A DNA stretch of 64,000 nucleotides from Butyrivibrio proteoclasticus B316 (lineage in GTDB: Bacteria > Bacillota > Clostridia > Lachnospirales > Lachnospiraceae): NCBI RefSeq assembly GCF_000145035.1, contig NC_014387.1:1310276-1374275 (forward strand). The letters are read 5' to 3'. Made by a program: the position numbers and the translations under genes. Positions 18,201 to 24,755 of the stretch are shown one piece after another. The notes under the pieces were generated by a model, which made no database searches, had not been told where the DNA came from, and saw nothing but the letters and a program-made list of their open reading frames with translations. Each line of letters begins with the position of its first letter. The stretch's first letter is position 1.

Positions 18201-18350
18201 GGCAGACAGGTCAGCATAAGTGTAAGCCTCAAGGCAGGAGCTAACACTATCAGAGTTTATGCCGGTGATCCCGGAGTTATAATAGAGAAGCTTGTGATCA
18301 AGCGTAGTGGATATGAACTTCCTGCATCCTATCTGGGGCCAGTAAAATAA
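15231..18350 (+). CDS. Glycoside hydrolase family 115 (xylan alpha-1,2-glucuronidase), cytoplasmic form
   Basis: 1039 residues. GH115 enzymes release (4-O-methyl)glucuronic acid from xylan and long xylo-oligosaccharides. Family features seen: the N-terminal domain with AVCLFDG and AGSDKRGTIYGM, the barrel start YRGFFINDEWPAFGNW, then GNYMWPAMWN and GTSHHEPLFRAG, and MRGEAD. A C-terminal beta-rich domain (about 800-1039) has a shape common in the family. The protein starts MGNTDELHAV with no signal peptide, so it should work inside the cell on imported aldouronic oligosaccharides. It is followed by a hairpin and lies 1.4 kb from a GH10-esterase gene of the same pathway. Ribosome site is AGAGGA. 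Confidence 0.93.
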   Translation: MGNTDELHAVCLFDGIRVLDIVIESKAYSGVKKIGETICEDICLVTGKMPAIIDSLDKSAGNALVLVATDGKSALLDELDQKGLIDLDLIRGKREVFMMSVVKYSEIEEDILGASLNGFAANSADNSTEDYEERRILVIAGSDKRGTIYGMFHLSRLCGVSPLVYFGDAIPEKRDKLYVNISEGIYVSKEPSVYYRGFFINDEWPAFGNWAYEKFGGVNAKCYRKVFELLLRLNGNYMWPAMWNSNFSEDGPGIENARLADELGVIMGTSHHEPLFRAGNEWQQQYREYGEDNSWSFLSNEKAITKFWENGVLRNKDFESVITIGMRGEADSKLLPEDATMKDNIEVVKKAILAQDGILKKHISEDLKEVPRMLAIYKEVEDYYYGDETCEGLKDWEELKDAIFLLSDDNHGNLRNLPTEAERKHPGGYGMYYHFDYHGAPISYEWTNCNRLTKTWEQMTTAYEAGVTKMWIVNVGDLKEMEYPLSFFMELAYDYETWGLNGLNKTKEFAYKWIDQQFGSRISKEQRNDIFKVLEGYTRLNAMRTPETMNEHIYHPVHLGEGERILAMARDILATADKLKDELTGEALLTYESIIYYAAAASINLVIAWILTGMNHDLARKGSLYANTYIDEIEARIALDKKLVDEFHHIANGKWNHCLSSAHTGFRSWDDREWSYPVAHKVSPLTVAKALVSFRGQDRYHLGAYWQDMAPLVCDDLATFVGAKVDRTEADRTKAGIGQRAILDIDTRGEIGFEYKITLDSAAIICDKKEGRVGFLAEQLNNPQISLADKYKTCRDTVAFSFSGSTVNVSEVKGRVDISFDNGQKTYVDLLFRLGESCPDADRNVISKLKPYCCINAADIEDNNKVDGCGFEVVEFLGREASAIKAFPPMKNYEVVCDNNIATEATVTGDTVSEASCDNVPHVSYKVYSDEDIKADIIFYLMTRNPSVKGGRMRFYVAANDDKPQTVYSVSDHYYTEWQDDDWAQGVLTAGRQVSISVSLKAGANTIRVYAGDPGVIIEKLVIKRSGYELPASYLGPVK

Positions 18351-18361
18351 GAATACTAAAG

Positions 18362-18393
18362 CTGCCTATCCTGTCTGTACACAGGATAGGCAG
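18362..18393 (+). terminator. Perfect hairpin after GH115 (probable terminator)
   Basis: ctgcctatcctgt (18362-18374) and acaggataggcag (18381-18393) pair perfectly. The following TTACTCT is a poor T-run, so termination efficiency is uncertain. Confidence 0.55.
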
Positions 18394-18426
18394 TTACTCT
18401 GTAGATGCGCACTACTGTGTATGGAC

Positions 18427-18542
18427 ATTTCACTAGGCTCGAAAAAACCTCGCCAAGTGATCTGCACATCGCGCGATAGGTATATGTTGCATAAATGCAA
18501 CCGCGCTCGGCGCGAGAATGTCGCTCGCGACATTCTTTTTTT
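18427..18542 (+). repeat. Hairpin-rich element ending in a strong terminator
   Basis: Three structures follow one another: a stem tcactaggc/gccaagtga around 18428-18458, a GTTGCA/TGCAAC hairpin near 18486-18501, and AGAATGTCG (18515-18523) with CGACATTCT (18528-18536) followed by seven T. The last is an excellent intrinsic terminator with no gene directly upstream. Either a short RNA ends here or this is a dispersed intergenic repeat. A fragment with the same gcgacattctttta end occurs at about 236-248. Confidence 0.55.
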
Positions 18543-18910
18543 CTTGCTGAACATGAAATCATACCAACAGAGAAGAAAATCGCCATTTGTTATTACGAAT
18601 TGTAATAACACAATAACTAAAAGAGTGATCATGGTATTAAAAACAGGTCAAAATCTAGCTAACCATCGAAAAAAAGTAATAACAGATGTCTATAATAATA
18701 TGGCTTGGTATTATTTCCAAAATCATGATAATACCATTAGAGAAGAAAAGAGTGATTTGTTATTACAGGAATTGCGTACGGCAATTCTCACTTTACACAC
18801 TTCTGGAGGAGATAAATGTATTTGCCTCCTCGACTACAGCACAGATATACATAGCTTGTATATGAAATAATCGAGTGATACATCTACAGCTTTGGTGTTA
18901 GAATATTTTT
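18543..18910. other. AT-rich intergenic stretch with inverted repeats
   Basis: Contains TGTTATTAC (18588-18596) and its complement GTAATAACA (18602-18610), an operator-like 9-base inverted repeat with a GAATT centre. TGTTATTAC recurs at 18758-18766, followed by a gaattgc/gcaattc inverted repeat. An open frame crosses it but lacks a good ribosome site and family signs. The stretch may hold regulatory sites for the lipoprotein gene. Confidence 0.4.
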
Positions 18911-18940
18911 TTGCCACAGTAATAATTTGATTCGTATAAG
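18911..18940 (+). promoter_or_regulatory. Candidate promoter of the lipoprotein gene
   Basis: TTGCCA (18911-18916), 18-base spacer, TATAAG (18935-18940), 54 bases before the start codon. Confidence 0.5.
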
Positions 18941-18994
18941 TAATTGTCACAAACAAAAACACAAAAACTTTTTAATATACGAGGAGAATTTATT

Positions 18995-19627
18995 ATGAAG
19001 AAGAATTTAATGGCAAAGACAATTTCAGCATTAACAGCAGCAGTATTTATGATGGGAGCTCTTGCAGGTTGTGGCAAGGCTGCAGAAGAACAGGAAGCCA
19101 GTATTTTTGAAAAGGTAATTGAGGAAGAAGCTGTTGCCAAGGCAGGACCTGAAGTATTCGATGTAGCATTTGGTGAGCAGCAGGCAGATTCAAATTATCA
19201 GAAATACACTGATCCTAAAGGCTGGTCAGTGACCTATGATCCTGCATATATCAATGTTATGTCTCAGGATGATGAAGTATTCTTTGTATATACAGGAGAT
19301 TGTGCTGGATCAAACGTGATCGAGGCTTATTATGAACCGGTATTTAGTGCTAAGGACTTAGTTGACGCTACAGTTAAGAGCTGGGGAAATGCAAGTGCTA
19401 TCCAGACAGAGAGCACATTTCCCGGAACGGAAGATGTAACAGGACACCTTGCAATGCTTCCTCCTACAGAAGAGGGTTCTGGATTATACGAAGCAATTAT
19501 TGCAAGAGATTACAAGGGCGGCTGCCTTGTATTTGAAACAACAGGCCATAACTCTGGCGATGATGAGATGGATATGTTAGTAAGTGACAACCTCTCAATG
19601 GTCATTGATTCTATCACATTCTGCTGA
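18995..19627 (+). CDS. Putative lipoprotein of unknown function
   Basis: 210 residues. A lipoprotein signal peptide is clear: MKKNLMAKTISALTAAVFMM followed by the lipobox LAGC, giving an acylated cysteine near residue 24. The mature part is acidic, about 185 residues, with aromatic-rich strands (YTDPKGWSVTYDPAYINV), and I do not recognise a family. Some Lachnospiraceae lipoproteins of this style have a fold similar to PsbP/DUF-type ligand modules, but that is not shown here. Start chosen at ATG 18995 because GAGGAG lies 8 bases upstream and the signal peptide begins there. It sits between GH115 and GH10-esterase genes, so a role at the cell surface in glycan uptake is possible but unproven. 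Confidence 0.85.
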   Translation: MKKNLMAKTISALTAAVFMMGALAGCGKAAEEQEASIFEKVIEEEAVAKAGPEVFDVAFGEQQADSNYQKYTDPKGWSVTYDPAYINVMSQDDEVFFVYTGDCAGSNVIEAYYEPVFSAKDLVDATVKSWGNASAIQTESTFPGTEDVTGHLAMLPPTEEGSGLYEAIIARDYKGGCLVFETTGHNSGDDEMDMLVSDNLSMVIDSITFC

Positions 19628-19716
19628 GCATGACTTTCCGAACGATAACAAGGAGAGGTTGCTTTTATTATCTGCTTTTTATATAGATTCCAGTTTTTCT
19701 GAAGAAAGACAGAAAT

Positions 19717-21795
19717 CTATAGACGGTTTATTAGTTTATTGATCCAGGCCCATGCAAGATCAGTCCAAAGACCTACATCTTCCTTGAGGCTTAAATCAAT
19801 GCCGGTTGCGGGTTGCTCCTTGCCACTAAAGAATTGCTGTGTAAGTTCTTCCCTTCTTTTTTCGGAGACATTTACTCCTTTTCCTTCCTTTACGGCGAAA
19901 GCTGCGCGCATTGTCTGCTCCATAGAGTATTCACCGCCTGACCAGCCTGAGAAGAATTCATCATTGGCTACTGTAAGTCCGTGGAAACCTCTTGGAAATA
20001 CGTAGTGGGCAAAAGGAATTTTCTTTTCTCTGAGAGCCTTGGCAAATAGGTAGCTATTTTCTACAGGAACTACGCTGTCCTCCTCGGTCTGCCAGATAAA
20101 GCAGGGTGGAGTATTATCTTTAACCTGCTTCTCAAGTGAGAAGTATGTAAGCTCTTCATCTGTAGGATTAGCTCCTAAAAGTGTTCTGACAGAGTCAGCG
20201 TGAGTATACTCACCTGTTGTTATAACAGGATAGGAGAGTATGACACCGTCTGGCCTGTTTGAAATATCAGCATATTCAGGATTATTTTCTATAACGTCAT
20301 CAAAATGGACAGCAAGACTTCCACATACGTGAGAACCTGCAGAAAAGCCCATGATAACGAGCTTTTTGCCATCTATATTGTATTTGGAAGCATTCTTTCT
20401 GATAAATCTTACTGCTCTTGATATATCTTCAAGAGGTTGTTTATGAAGTGGGACAGACATAGTGATATCTGTAGTGTAGCTCAGTACAAAGGCATTCATT
20501 CCGCGGTTGTAGAATTCCATAGCTGCAAGCTCGCCCTCGTGAGAGCAGCACATGCAATAGCCACCTCCTGGTATGACCAGCATACAATCACGCTTGACGT
20601 CATCATTGTGAAGATAAGCAAAAACATTAGGAATAAAACCATAGGAAGCTTCGTAGTTATATTCATTTTCTTGCCAGATGTTCTCTCTAAAGCGCTTTAT
20701 ATCAGGCGTCGGCATTCCCTGAAGCTTATAATCTTCCTCGCTATAATCAGGAACCCATTTGTCAATTGAATCATCTGATACAGCAGCTTTAAGAACTGTG
20801 TAGTAAGCTTCTTTGGCTTCGCATTTCCTCTTAAATACAAGTGGGTAGCTCGTTTCACGTCTAAAGCCTGAGAGCCAGCTGTTCTCATCAAGGAGATTCC
20901 AGAAGGTTACACTTGTGATATTAGCTTTGCCTGATTTTTTGGCATCAAGGTATGTTTGGAAAAATTCCTGATACCTTGTCGCTAAAGCGTGCATTGATTC
21001 TTCACTTGGATCAGCGTTGTGCATATCAAGCTCTGTTATGTGAATCTGAAGTCCGGTTGCTCCGTACATTTCGAGTGCTGTACGATACTCATTGATATCA
21101 GGATGATCCATGAGAAGATGAGACTGCATTCCCATTCCATCCACAAGTCCTTTATCCATAAGAGGTTTAAGGACATTGGCAATTATGTAATCTCTTTTCC
21201 AGGGCTGGGCTGTTTCATAGTCGTTGTAGAAAAGAGATACTTCCGGAGCTGCATATTTTCTGGCAAATTCAAAGGCCTTGATAAAGAAATCCTCGCCAAC
21301 AGTTTCTGTCCAAATGGATTTTCTGAAAGCGCCTTCATCAACTATTTCGTTTACAACATCCCAGGCATAAATGATTCCCGGGTAATTTGTCTGTACGAAA
21401 TCAAGGACTCCGTGAATATAGCTTTCAAGTCTTGCAAGGATAGTCTCCCGATCAGCCATGGGAAAGTTCTCGTTATATCTTTCGCAGAAAAACCACTTTG
21501 GAGTCTGGTTGTGCCAAACCAGAGTGTGTCCTCTCATGGCAATTTTATTATCTTTGGCAAATTCAAGATAGGGAATGGCGTTTTCAAAGGTAAGAGCCGG
21601 AGAAAGGTTATATTTCTCGGGATCTTTTTTGTTAGCATCCTTGTCCAGGTAGTACATAGGCTTCATGTCGTTTTCACAGGTGAAGCTGTTAAACTGCGCA
21701 GTCAAGAGCTTGGTATGAGCCGGTGTATGCAGATTCCATCTGGAAATAGCAGCACCCATTTTAAAATATGGTTCGTAAGCTGTTTTAAGATTCAT
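19717..21795 (-). CDS. Bifunctional GH10 endo-xylanase / alpha-beta-hydrolase esterase
   Basis: 692 residues, two catalytic domains. Residues 1-340 are GH10: the acid/base glutamate is E150 in WDVVNE, the nucleophile is E255 in ITELD, and RGHTLVWHNQTP is intact. Residues about 365-690 form an alpha/beta hydrolase of the BD-FAE or acetyl-xylan-esterase type: oxyanion motif PGGGY, nucleophile S485 in GFSAG, probable D573 and H605 (GFHG). The protein would cut the xylan backbone and remove acetyl or feruloyl groups. No signal peptide is present, so it probably acts in the cytoplasm on imported decorated xylo-oligosaccharides. Transcribed towards the lipoprotein gene and divergent from the pectinesterase gene. 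Confidence 0.93.
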   Translation of the reverse strand: MNLKTAYEPYFKMGAAISRWNLHTPAHTKLLTAQFNSFTCENDMKPMYYLDKDANKKDPEKYNLSPALTFENAIPYLEFAKDNKIAMRGHTLVWHNQTPKWFFCERYNENFPMADRETILARLESYIHGVLDFVQTNYPGIIYAWDVVNEIVDEGAFRKSIWTETVGEDFFIKAFEFARKYAAPEVSLFYNDYETAQPWKRDYIIANVLKPLMDKGLVDGMGMQSHLLMDHPDINEYRTALEMYGATGLQIHITELDMHNADPSEESMHALATRYQEFFQTYLDAKKSGKANITSVTFWNLLDENSWLSGFRRETSYPLVFKRKCEAKEAYYTVLKAAVSDDSIDKWVPDYSEEDYKLQGMPTPDIKRFRENIWQENEYNYEASYGFIPNVFAYLHNDDVKRDCMLVIPGGGYCMCCSHEGELAAMEFYNRGMNAFVLSYTTDITMSVPLHKQPLEDISRAVRFIRKNASKYNIDGKKLVIMGFSAGSHVCGSLAVHFDDVIENNPEYADISNRPDGVILSYPVITTGEYTHADSVRTLLGANPTDEELTYFSLEKQVKDNTPPCFIWQTEEDSVVPVENSYLFAKALREKKIPFAHYVFPRGFHGLTVANDEFFSGWSGGEYSMEQTMRAAFAVKEGKGVNVSEKRREELTQQFFSGKEQPATGIDLSLKEDVGLWTDLAWAWINKLINRL

Positions 21796-21987
21796 ATTGC
21801 CTCCAAGGCTTTTTTATCGTTAGATGTAGGCATTTAAATTGCCTTATGTTACCATATGATATACGAACCGGTGAAAAGATAATACTTAATAGTTGCGCAT
21901 TTCTGCTTGAATATTGACTAAAGCCATTTGAAGGCCATCAAAGCGCTCTGTTAAGCGCAAATACCTATATAAATGAAAGGCAAAAGA

Positions 21988-22998
21988 ATGTTTGAAGTAC
22001 ATGTAAAAAAGGAAAATGGAGATTATTCAACAATAACTGAGGCAATTCAGGCAGTTCCTTACGAGGAGAAAGCTATAATATACATTGGTGAAGGAACCTA
22101 TCATGAGAAGCTCTTTTGCGAAAAGAGCGATATCACCTTTGTAGGAGCCGGCATAGATAAGACTATCATCGAATATGATGATGGCGCCTTTGATCAAATG
22201 GAGGATGGCTCTAAGATGGGAACTTTCCGCTCTTATACAGCCTTTTTTGGCGGCAAAAGAGTTACTGTCAGGAATATGACTATTGCTAATACAGTTGGAG
22301 ATGGCTCTTTACACGGACAGGCCCTTGCAGTTTATGCAGATGCAAACATTTGTTTCTTTGAAAATGTGAAGATGACAGGCCATCAGGATACACTTTTCTG
22401 CGCGCCGCTTCCTCTTACAGAGAGGCAAAAGAATGGATTTATGGGGCCAAGAGTACTAAATCCCAGAAAGAAAACCGCTCAGCTTTACAGAAACTGTGAG
22501 ATTTACGGTGATGTAGATTTTATCTTTGGCGGAGCAGATGCTGTGTTTGAGGATTGTCTGATTGTTTGCAATAACAGGCAAAAAAATGTGGCTGCAGGTG
22601 AGAGTCAGGACGGAAGATTTATAAATGGTTATATTACAGCAGCCTGCGGAAGCAGGGATGATCTTGGCTTTGTATTTAGAAACTGCACTGTCAGGGGTGA
22701 AGAAGGTTGTATAGAGGGCTCTGTATTTTTAGGCAGGCCTTGGAGAGATGAAGCCAGAACTGTATTTTTGGACTGCAAAATGGATAATTCTATAGCACCT
22801 GAGAGGTTTTCAGGGTGGGGAGCTGTTGATAAGGATCAGCCTGATACCTACTATGGAGAATATAGAAGCCTTGATATTATAGATTCAAGTGTGATCGTAG
22901 CAGACGCAAAGAATGCCTTTGTAAAAGATATTACAGAAAAAGACTACAAGAATCTAAGTGATAGAGCTGATGAGCTTAAGAAAAAAGTAACTGAATAA
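21988..22998 (+). CDS. Pectinesterase, carbohydrate esterase family 8
   Basis: 336 residues from ATG 21988. A right-handed beta-helix enzyme that demethylates pectin galacturonates. CE8 signatures seen: GHQDTLFC, YGDVDFIFGGADAVFEDC (catalytic aspartate in DFIFG), and LGRPW near the C-terminus. An in-frame ATG five codons earlier (21973) has no ribosome site, while AAAGG lies just before 21988. There is no signal peptide, so this is another cytosolic enzyme, likely acting on imported methylated oligogalacturonides. The divergent GH10-esterase gene is 192 bases away, and the intergenic space holds a gcgct/agcgc hairpin at 21940-21955. Confidence 0.93.
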   Translation: MFEVHVKKENGDYSTITEAIQAVPYEEKAIIYIGEGTYHEKLFCEKSDITFVGAGIDKTIIEYDDGAFDQMEDGSKMGTFRSYTAFFGGKRVTVRNMTIANTVGDGSLHGQALAVYADANICFFENVKMTGHQDTLFCAPLPLTERQKNGFMGPRVLNPRKKTAQLYRNCEIYGDVDFIFGGADAVFEDCLIVCNNRQKNVAAGESQDGRFINGYITAACGSRDDLGFVFRNCTVRGEEGCIEGSVFLGRPWRDEARTVFLDCKMDNSIAPERFSGWGAVDKDQPDTYYGEYRSLDIIDSSVIVADAKNAFVKDITEKDYKNLSDRADELKKKVTE

Positions 22999-23124
22999 AA
23001 GGTCATCCTTTTTTAACTTAAAATTTATCGATATTTTAGCATATTCGCCACTATTAAATGTAGAATTACTTTATGGAACTTATTATGTTTTGTTATAGAT
23101 GAGTAGTTAGAAAGGGGCGAAAAT

Positions 23125-23301
23125 ATGAGCAGAGTTTCAGAGGTTACATCACTTCAGAATCAGCGGATCAAGGAGATGAAGGAGAGATTCAAAAAAGAAG
23201 ATTTGTCAGATGAGCTCAAGATGCAGCTTATGGTTCAGAATATGACTCAGACACTTAACGATATTTCCCAAACTTTGGCTATTATTGCTGATAGAAAATG
23301 A
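23125..23301 (+). CDS. Small helical protein of unknown function (58 aa)
   Basis: Starts MSRVSEVTSLQNQRIKEMKE with a good AAAGGGG ribosome site 5-9 bases upstream, and ends in a strong terminator. The sequence is charged and helical throughout, rich in E, K, Q and M, without cysteine or a membrane segment. It may form a short coiled coil. I do not recognise a family. Ribosome site, stop and terminator spacing make it a credible real gene. Confidence 0.7.
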   Translation: MSRVSEVTSLQNQRIKEMKERFKKEDLSDELKMQLMVQNMTQTLNDISQTLAIIADRK

Positions 23302-23326
23302 TGCCAAAATTTGCAATAACTATATC

Positions 23327-23373
23327 AAACTGTTATACTCTTTTTCGCACTAAAAAGAGTATAACAGTTTTTC
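23327..23373 (+). terminator. Strong intrinsic terminator
   Basis: AAACTGTTATACTCTTTTT pairs with AAAAAGAGTATAACAGTTTTT around TCGCACT. It is an almost perfect long stem and ends the 58-aa gene transcript. Confidence 0.93.
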
Positions 23374-23420
23374 TTATGTCTTTTTGCTGACATAGGAGCA
23401 TAGGAATAGGAAGTAAGATA

Positions 23421-24470
23421 ATGAGTGAAAATAGAGAAATAGGTCTTTCAACAGCTGATTATTATTTTGATCTGCCTCAGGAGCTTATAGCACAGGATCC
23501 GATGGAGAAAAGGGATGAGTGTAAGCTCCTTGTTATGGATAAAGAGACAGGAAATGTAGAACACCATGTTTTTAATGAGGTAATTAACTATCTGCAGCCC
23601 GGAGACTGCCTTGTTCTTAATAATACCAAGGTTATTCCTGCAAGACTTTTAGGAGTTAAGGAGGAGACCGGTGCAGCAGTAGAGATACTTCTTCTTAAGA
23701 GAAAAGAAGCTGATGTGTGGGAGACACTTGTTAAGCCCGGTAAGAAGCTTCGTCCCGGAGCAAAAGTTTCATTCGGAGACGGAATTTTAAAGGCTGAGAT
23801 CATGGATATTGTAGATGAAGGAAACCGTCTGGTTAAGTTTTATTATGACGGTATCTGGGAAGAGGTTTTGGACAGACTTGGTGAAATGCCGCTTCCACCA
23901 TATATCACACATAAGCTTCAGGATAAGAACATGTACCAGACTGTATATGCCAAGTATGAGGGCTCTGCAGCCGCACCTACAGCCGGTCTTCATTTTACGG
24001 ATGAACTTCTTGATAAGATCAGGGAAAAAGGAGTAGATATTGCTTTTGTTACACTTCATGTTGGACTTGGAACCTTCAGGCCGGTTAAAGTAACCAATGT
24101 TAAAGAGCATCATATGCACACAGAATGGTATCAGGTGACTCAGGAAGCTGCTGACAAGATCAATAAGGCTAAAGAGTCAGGCCACAGAGTAATATGCGTA
24201 GGAACAACAAGCTGCAGAACAATTGAAAGTGCAGCAGGTGAAGACGGCACATTGTCAGCTGCAAGCGGAGATACATCAATCTTCATATATCCGGGATACA
24301 AGTTCAAGCTGATGGATGGTCTTATTACTAACTTCCACCTTCCTGAATCAACACTTGTAATGCTTGTTTCTGCTTTCGCCGGAAGAGAACATGTACTTAA
24401 CGCATACGAGACAGCTATCAAGGAAAAATACAGATTCTTCTCATTTGGAGATGCCTGTTTGTTTATATAA
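23421..24470 (+). CDS. queA: S-adenosylmethionine:tRNA ribosyltransferase-isomerase
   Basis: 349 residues, the normal length. QueA transfers and isomerises the ribosyl part of SAM to 7-aminomethyl-deazaguanine in tRNA, making epoxyqueuosine. Diagnostic segments: [14 protein letters not shown] at the start, [24 protein letters not shown], and [17 protein letters not shown] near the end. GAAGTAAG ribosome-site-like sequence before ATG. Monocistronic, between two terminators. Other queuosine genes are not in the window. Confidence 0.97.
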   Translation: MSENREIGLSTADYYFDLPQELIAQDPMEKRDECKLLVMDKETGNVEHHVFNEVINYLQPGDCLVLNNTKVIPARLLGVKEETGAAVEILLLKRKEADVWETLVKPGKKLRPGAKVSFGDGILKAEIMDIVDEGNRLVKFYYDGIWEEVLDRLGEMPLPPYITHKLQDKNMYQTVYAKYEGSAAAPTAGLHFTDELLDKIREKGVDIAFVTLHVGLGTFRPVKVTNVKEHHMHTEWYQVTQEAADKINKAKESGHRVICVGTTSCRTIESAAGEDGTLSAASGDTSIFIYPGYKFKLMDGLITNFHLPESTLVMLVSAFAGREHVLNAYETAIKEKYRFFSFGDACLFI

Positions 24471-24480
24471 TATGATCAGT

Positions 24481-24520
24481 AAAGGTGTTGTCGCACTTTA
24501 AAAGCGATAACACCTTTTTG
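24481..24520 (+). terminator. Intrinsic terminator of queA
   Basis: AAAGGTGTTGTCGC and GCGATAACACCTTTTT pair around a 9-base loop, with a T-run. Confidence 0.92.
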
Positions 24521-24574
24521 GTATATTATTGCTCCATTTTAATCGATGGTTAAAGGTTAACTATGCAAATCTTA

Positions 24575-24588
24575 CAAAAACGTTTCCG
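24575..24588 (+). promoter_or_regulatory. Weak cre-like half site upstream of the amylase promoter
   Basis: AAAAACGTTTCC resembles the right half of a LacI/CcpA-type operator. It lies about 25 bases before the -35 box. Only about two thirds of the consensus is met. Confidence 0.3.
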
Positions 24589-24610
24589 GAAATTATAAAA
24601 CTTTCAACAA

Positions 24611-24639
24611 TTGACGGTAATAGTGCCGAAAACTATAAT
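24611..24639 (+). promoter_or_regulatory. Strong sigma-A promoter of the amylase gene
   Basis: TTGACG (24611-24616), 17 bases, TATAAT (24634-24639). Predicted start near 24646 leaves a leader of about 110 nt containing a GGCAGC/GCTGCC hairpin (24706-24723). Confidence 0.78.
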
Positions 24640-24755
24640 TTAGTTATCAAGCAGTTAATCGGTTAACGCTAATATGTTTATTAGCAAAAGATGTAACTAT
24701 TGTCAGGCAGCCTACAAGCTGCCAAATTCAGTTCCACACTAGATTTGGAGGTTGT

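Noticed and set aside
18421..18870. 149-codon plus-strand frame between GH115 and the lipoprotein
   Set aside because: It runs through three hairpins and a terminator, has no good ribosome site, and shows no family features. A shorter version from ATG 18631 is also weak.
21019..21837. 272-codon frame antisense to the GH10-esterase gene
   Set aside because: It lies wholly opposite a protein with clear catalytic motifs and has no ribosome site or family signature.
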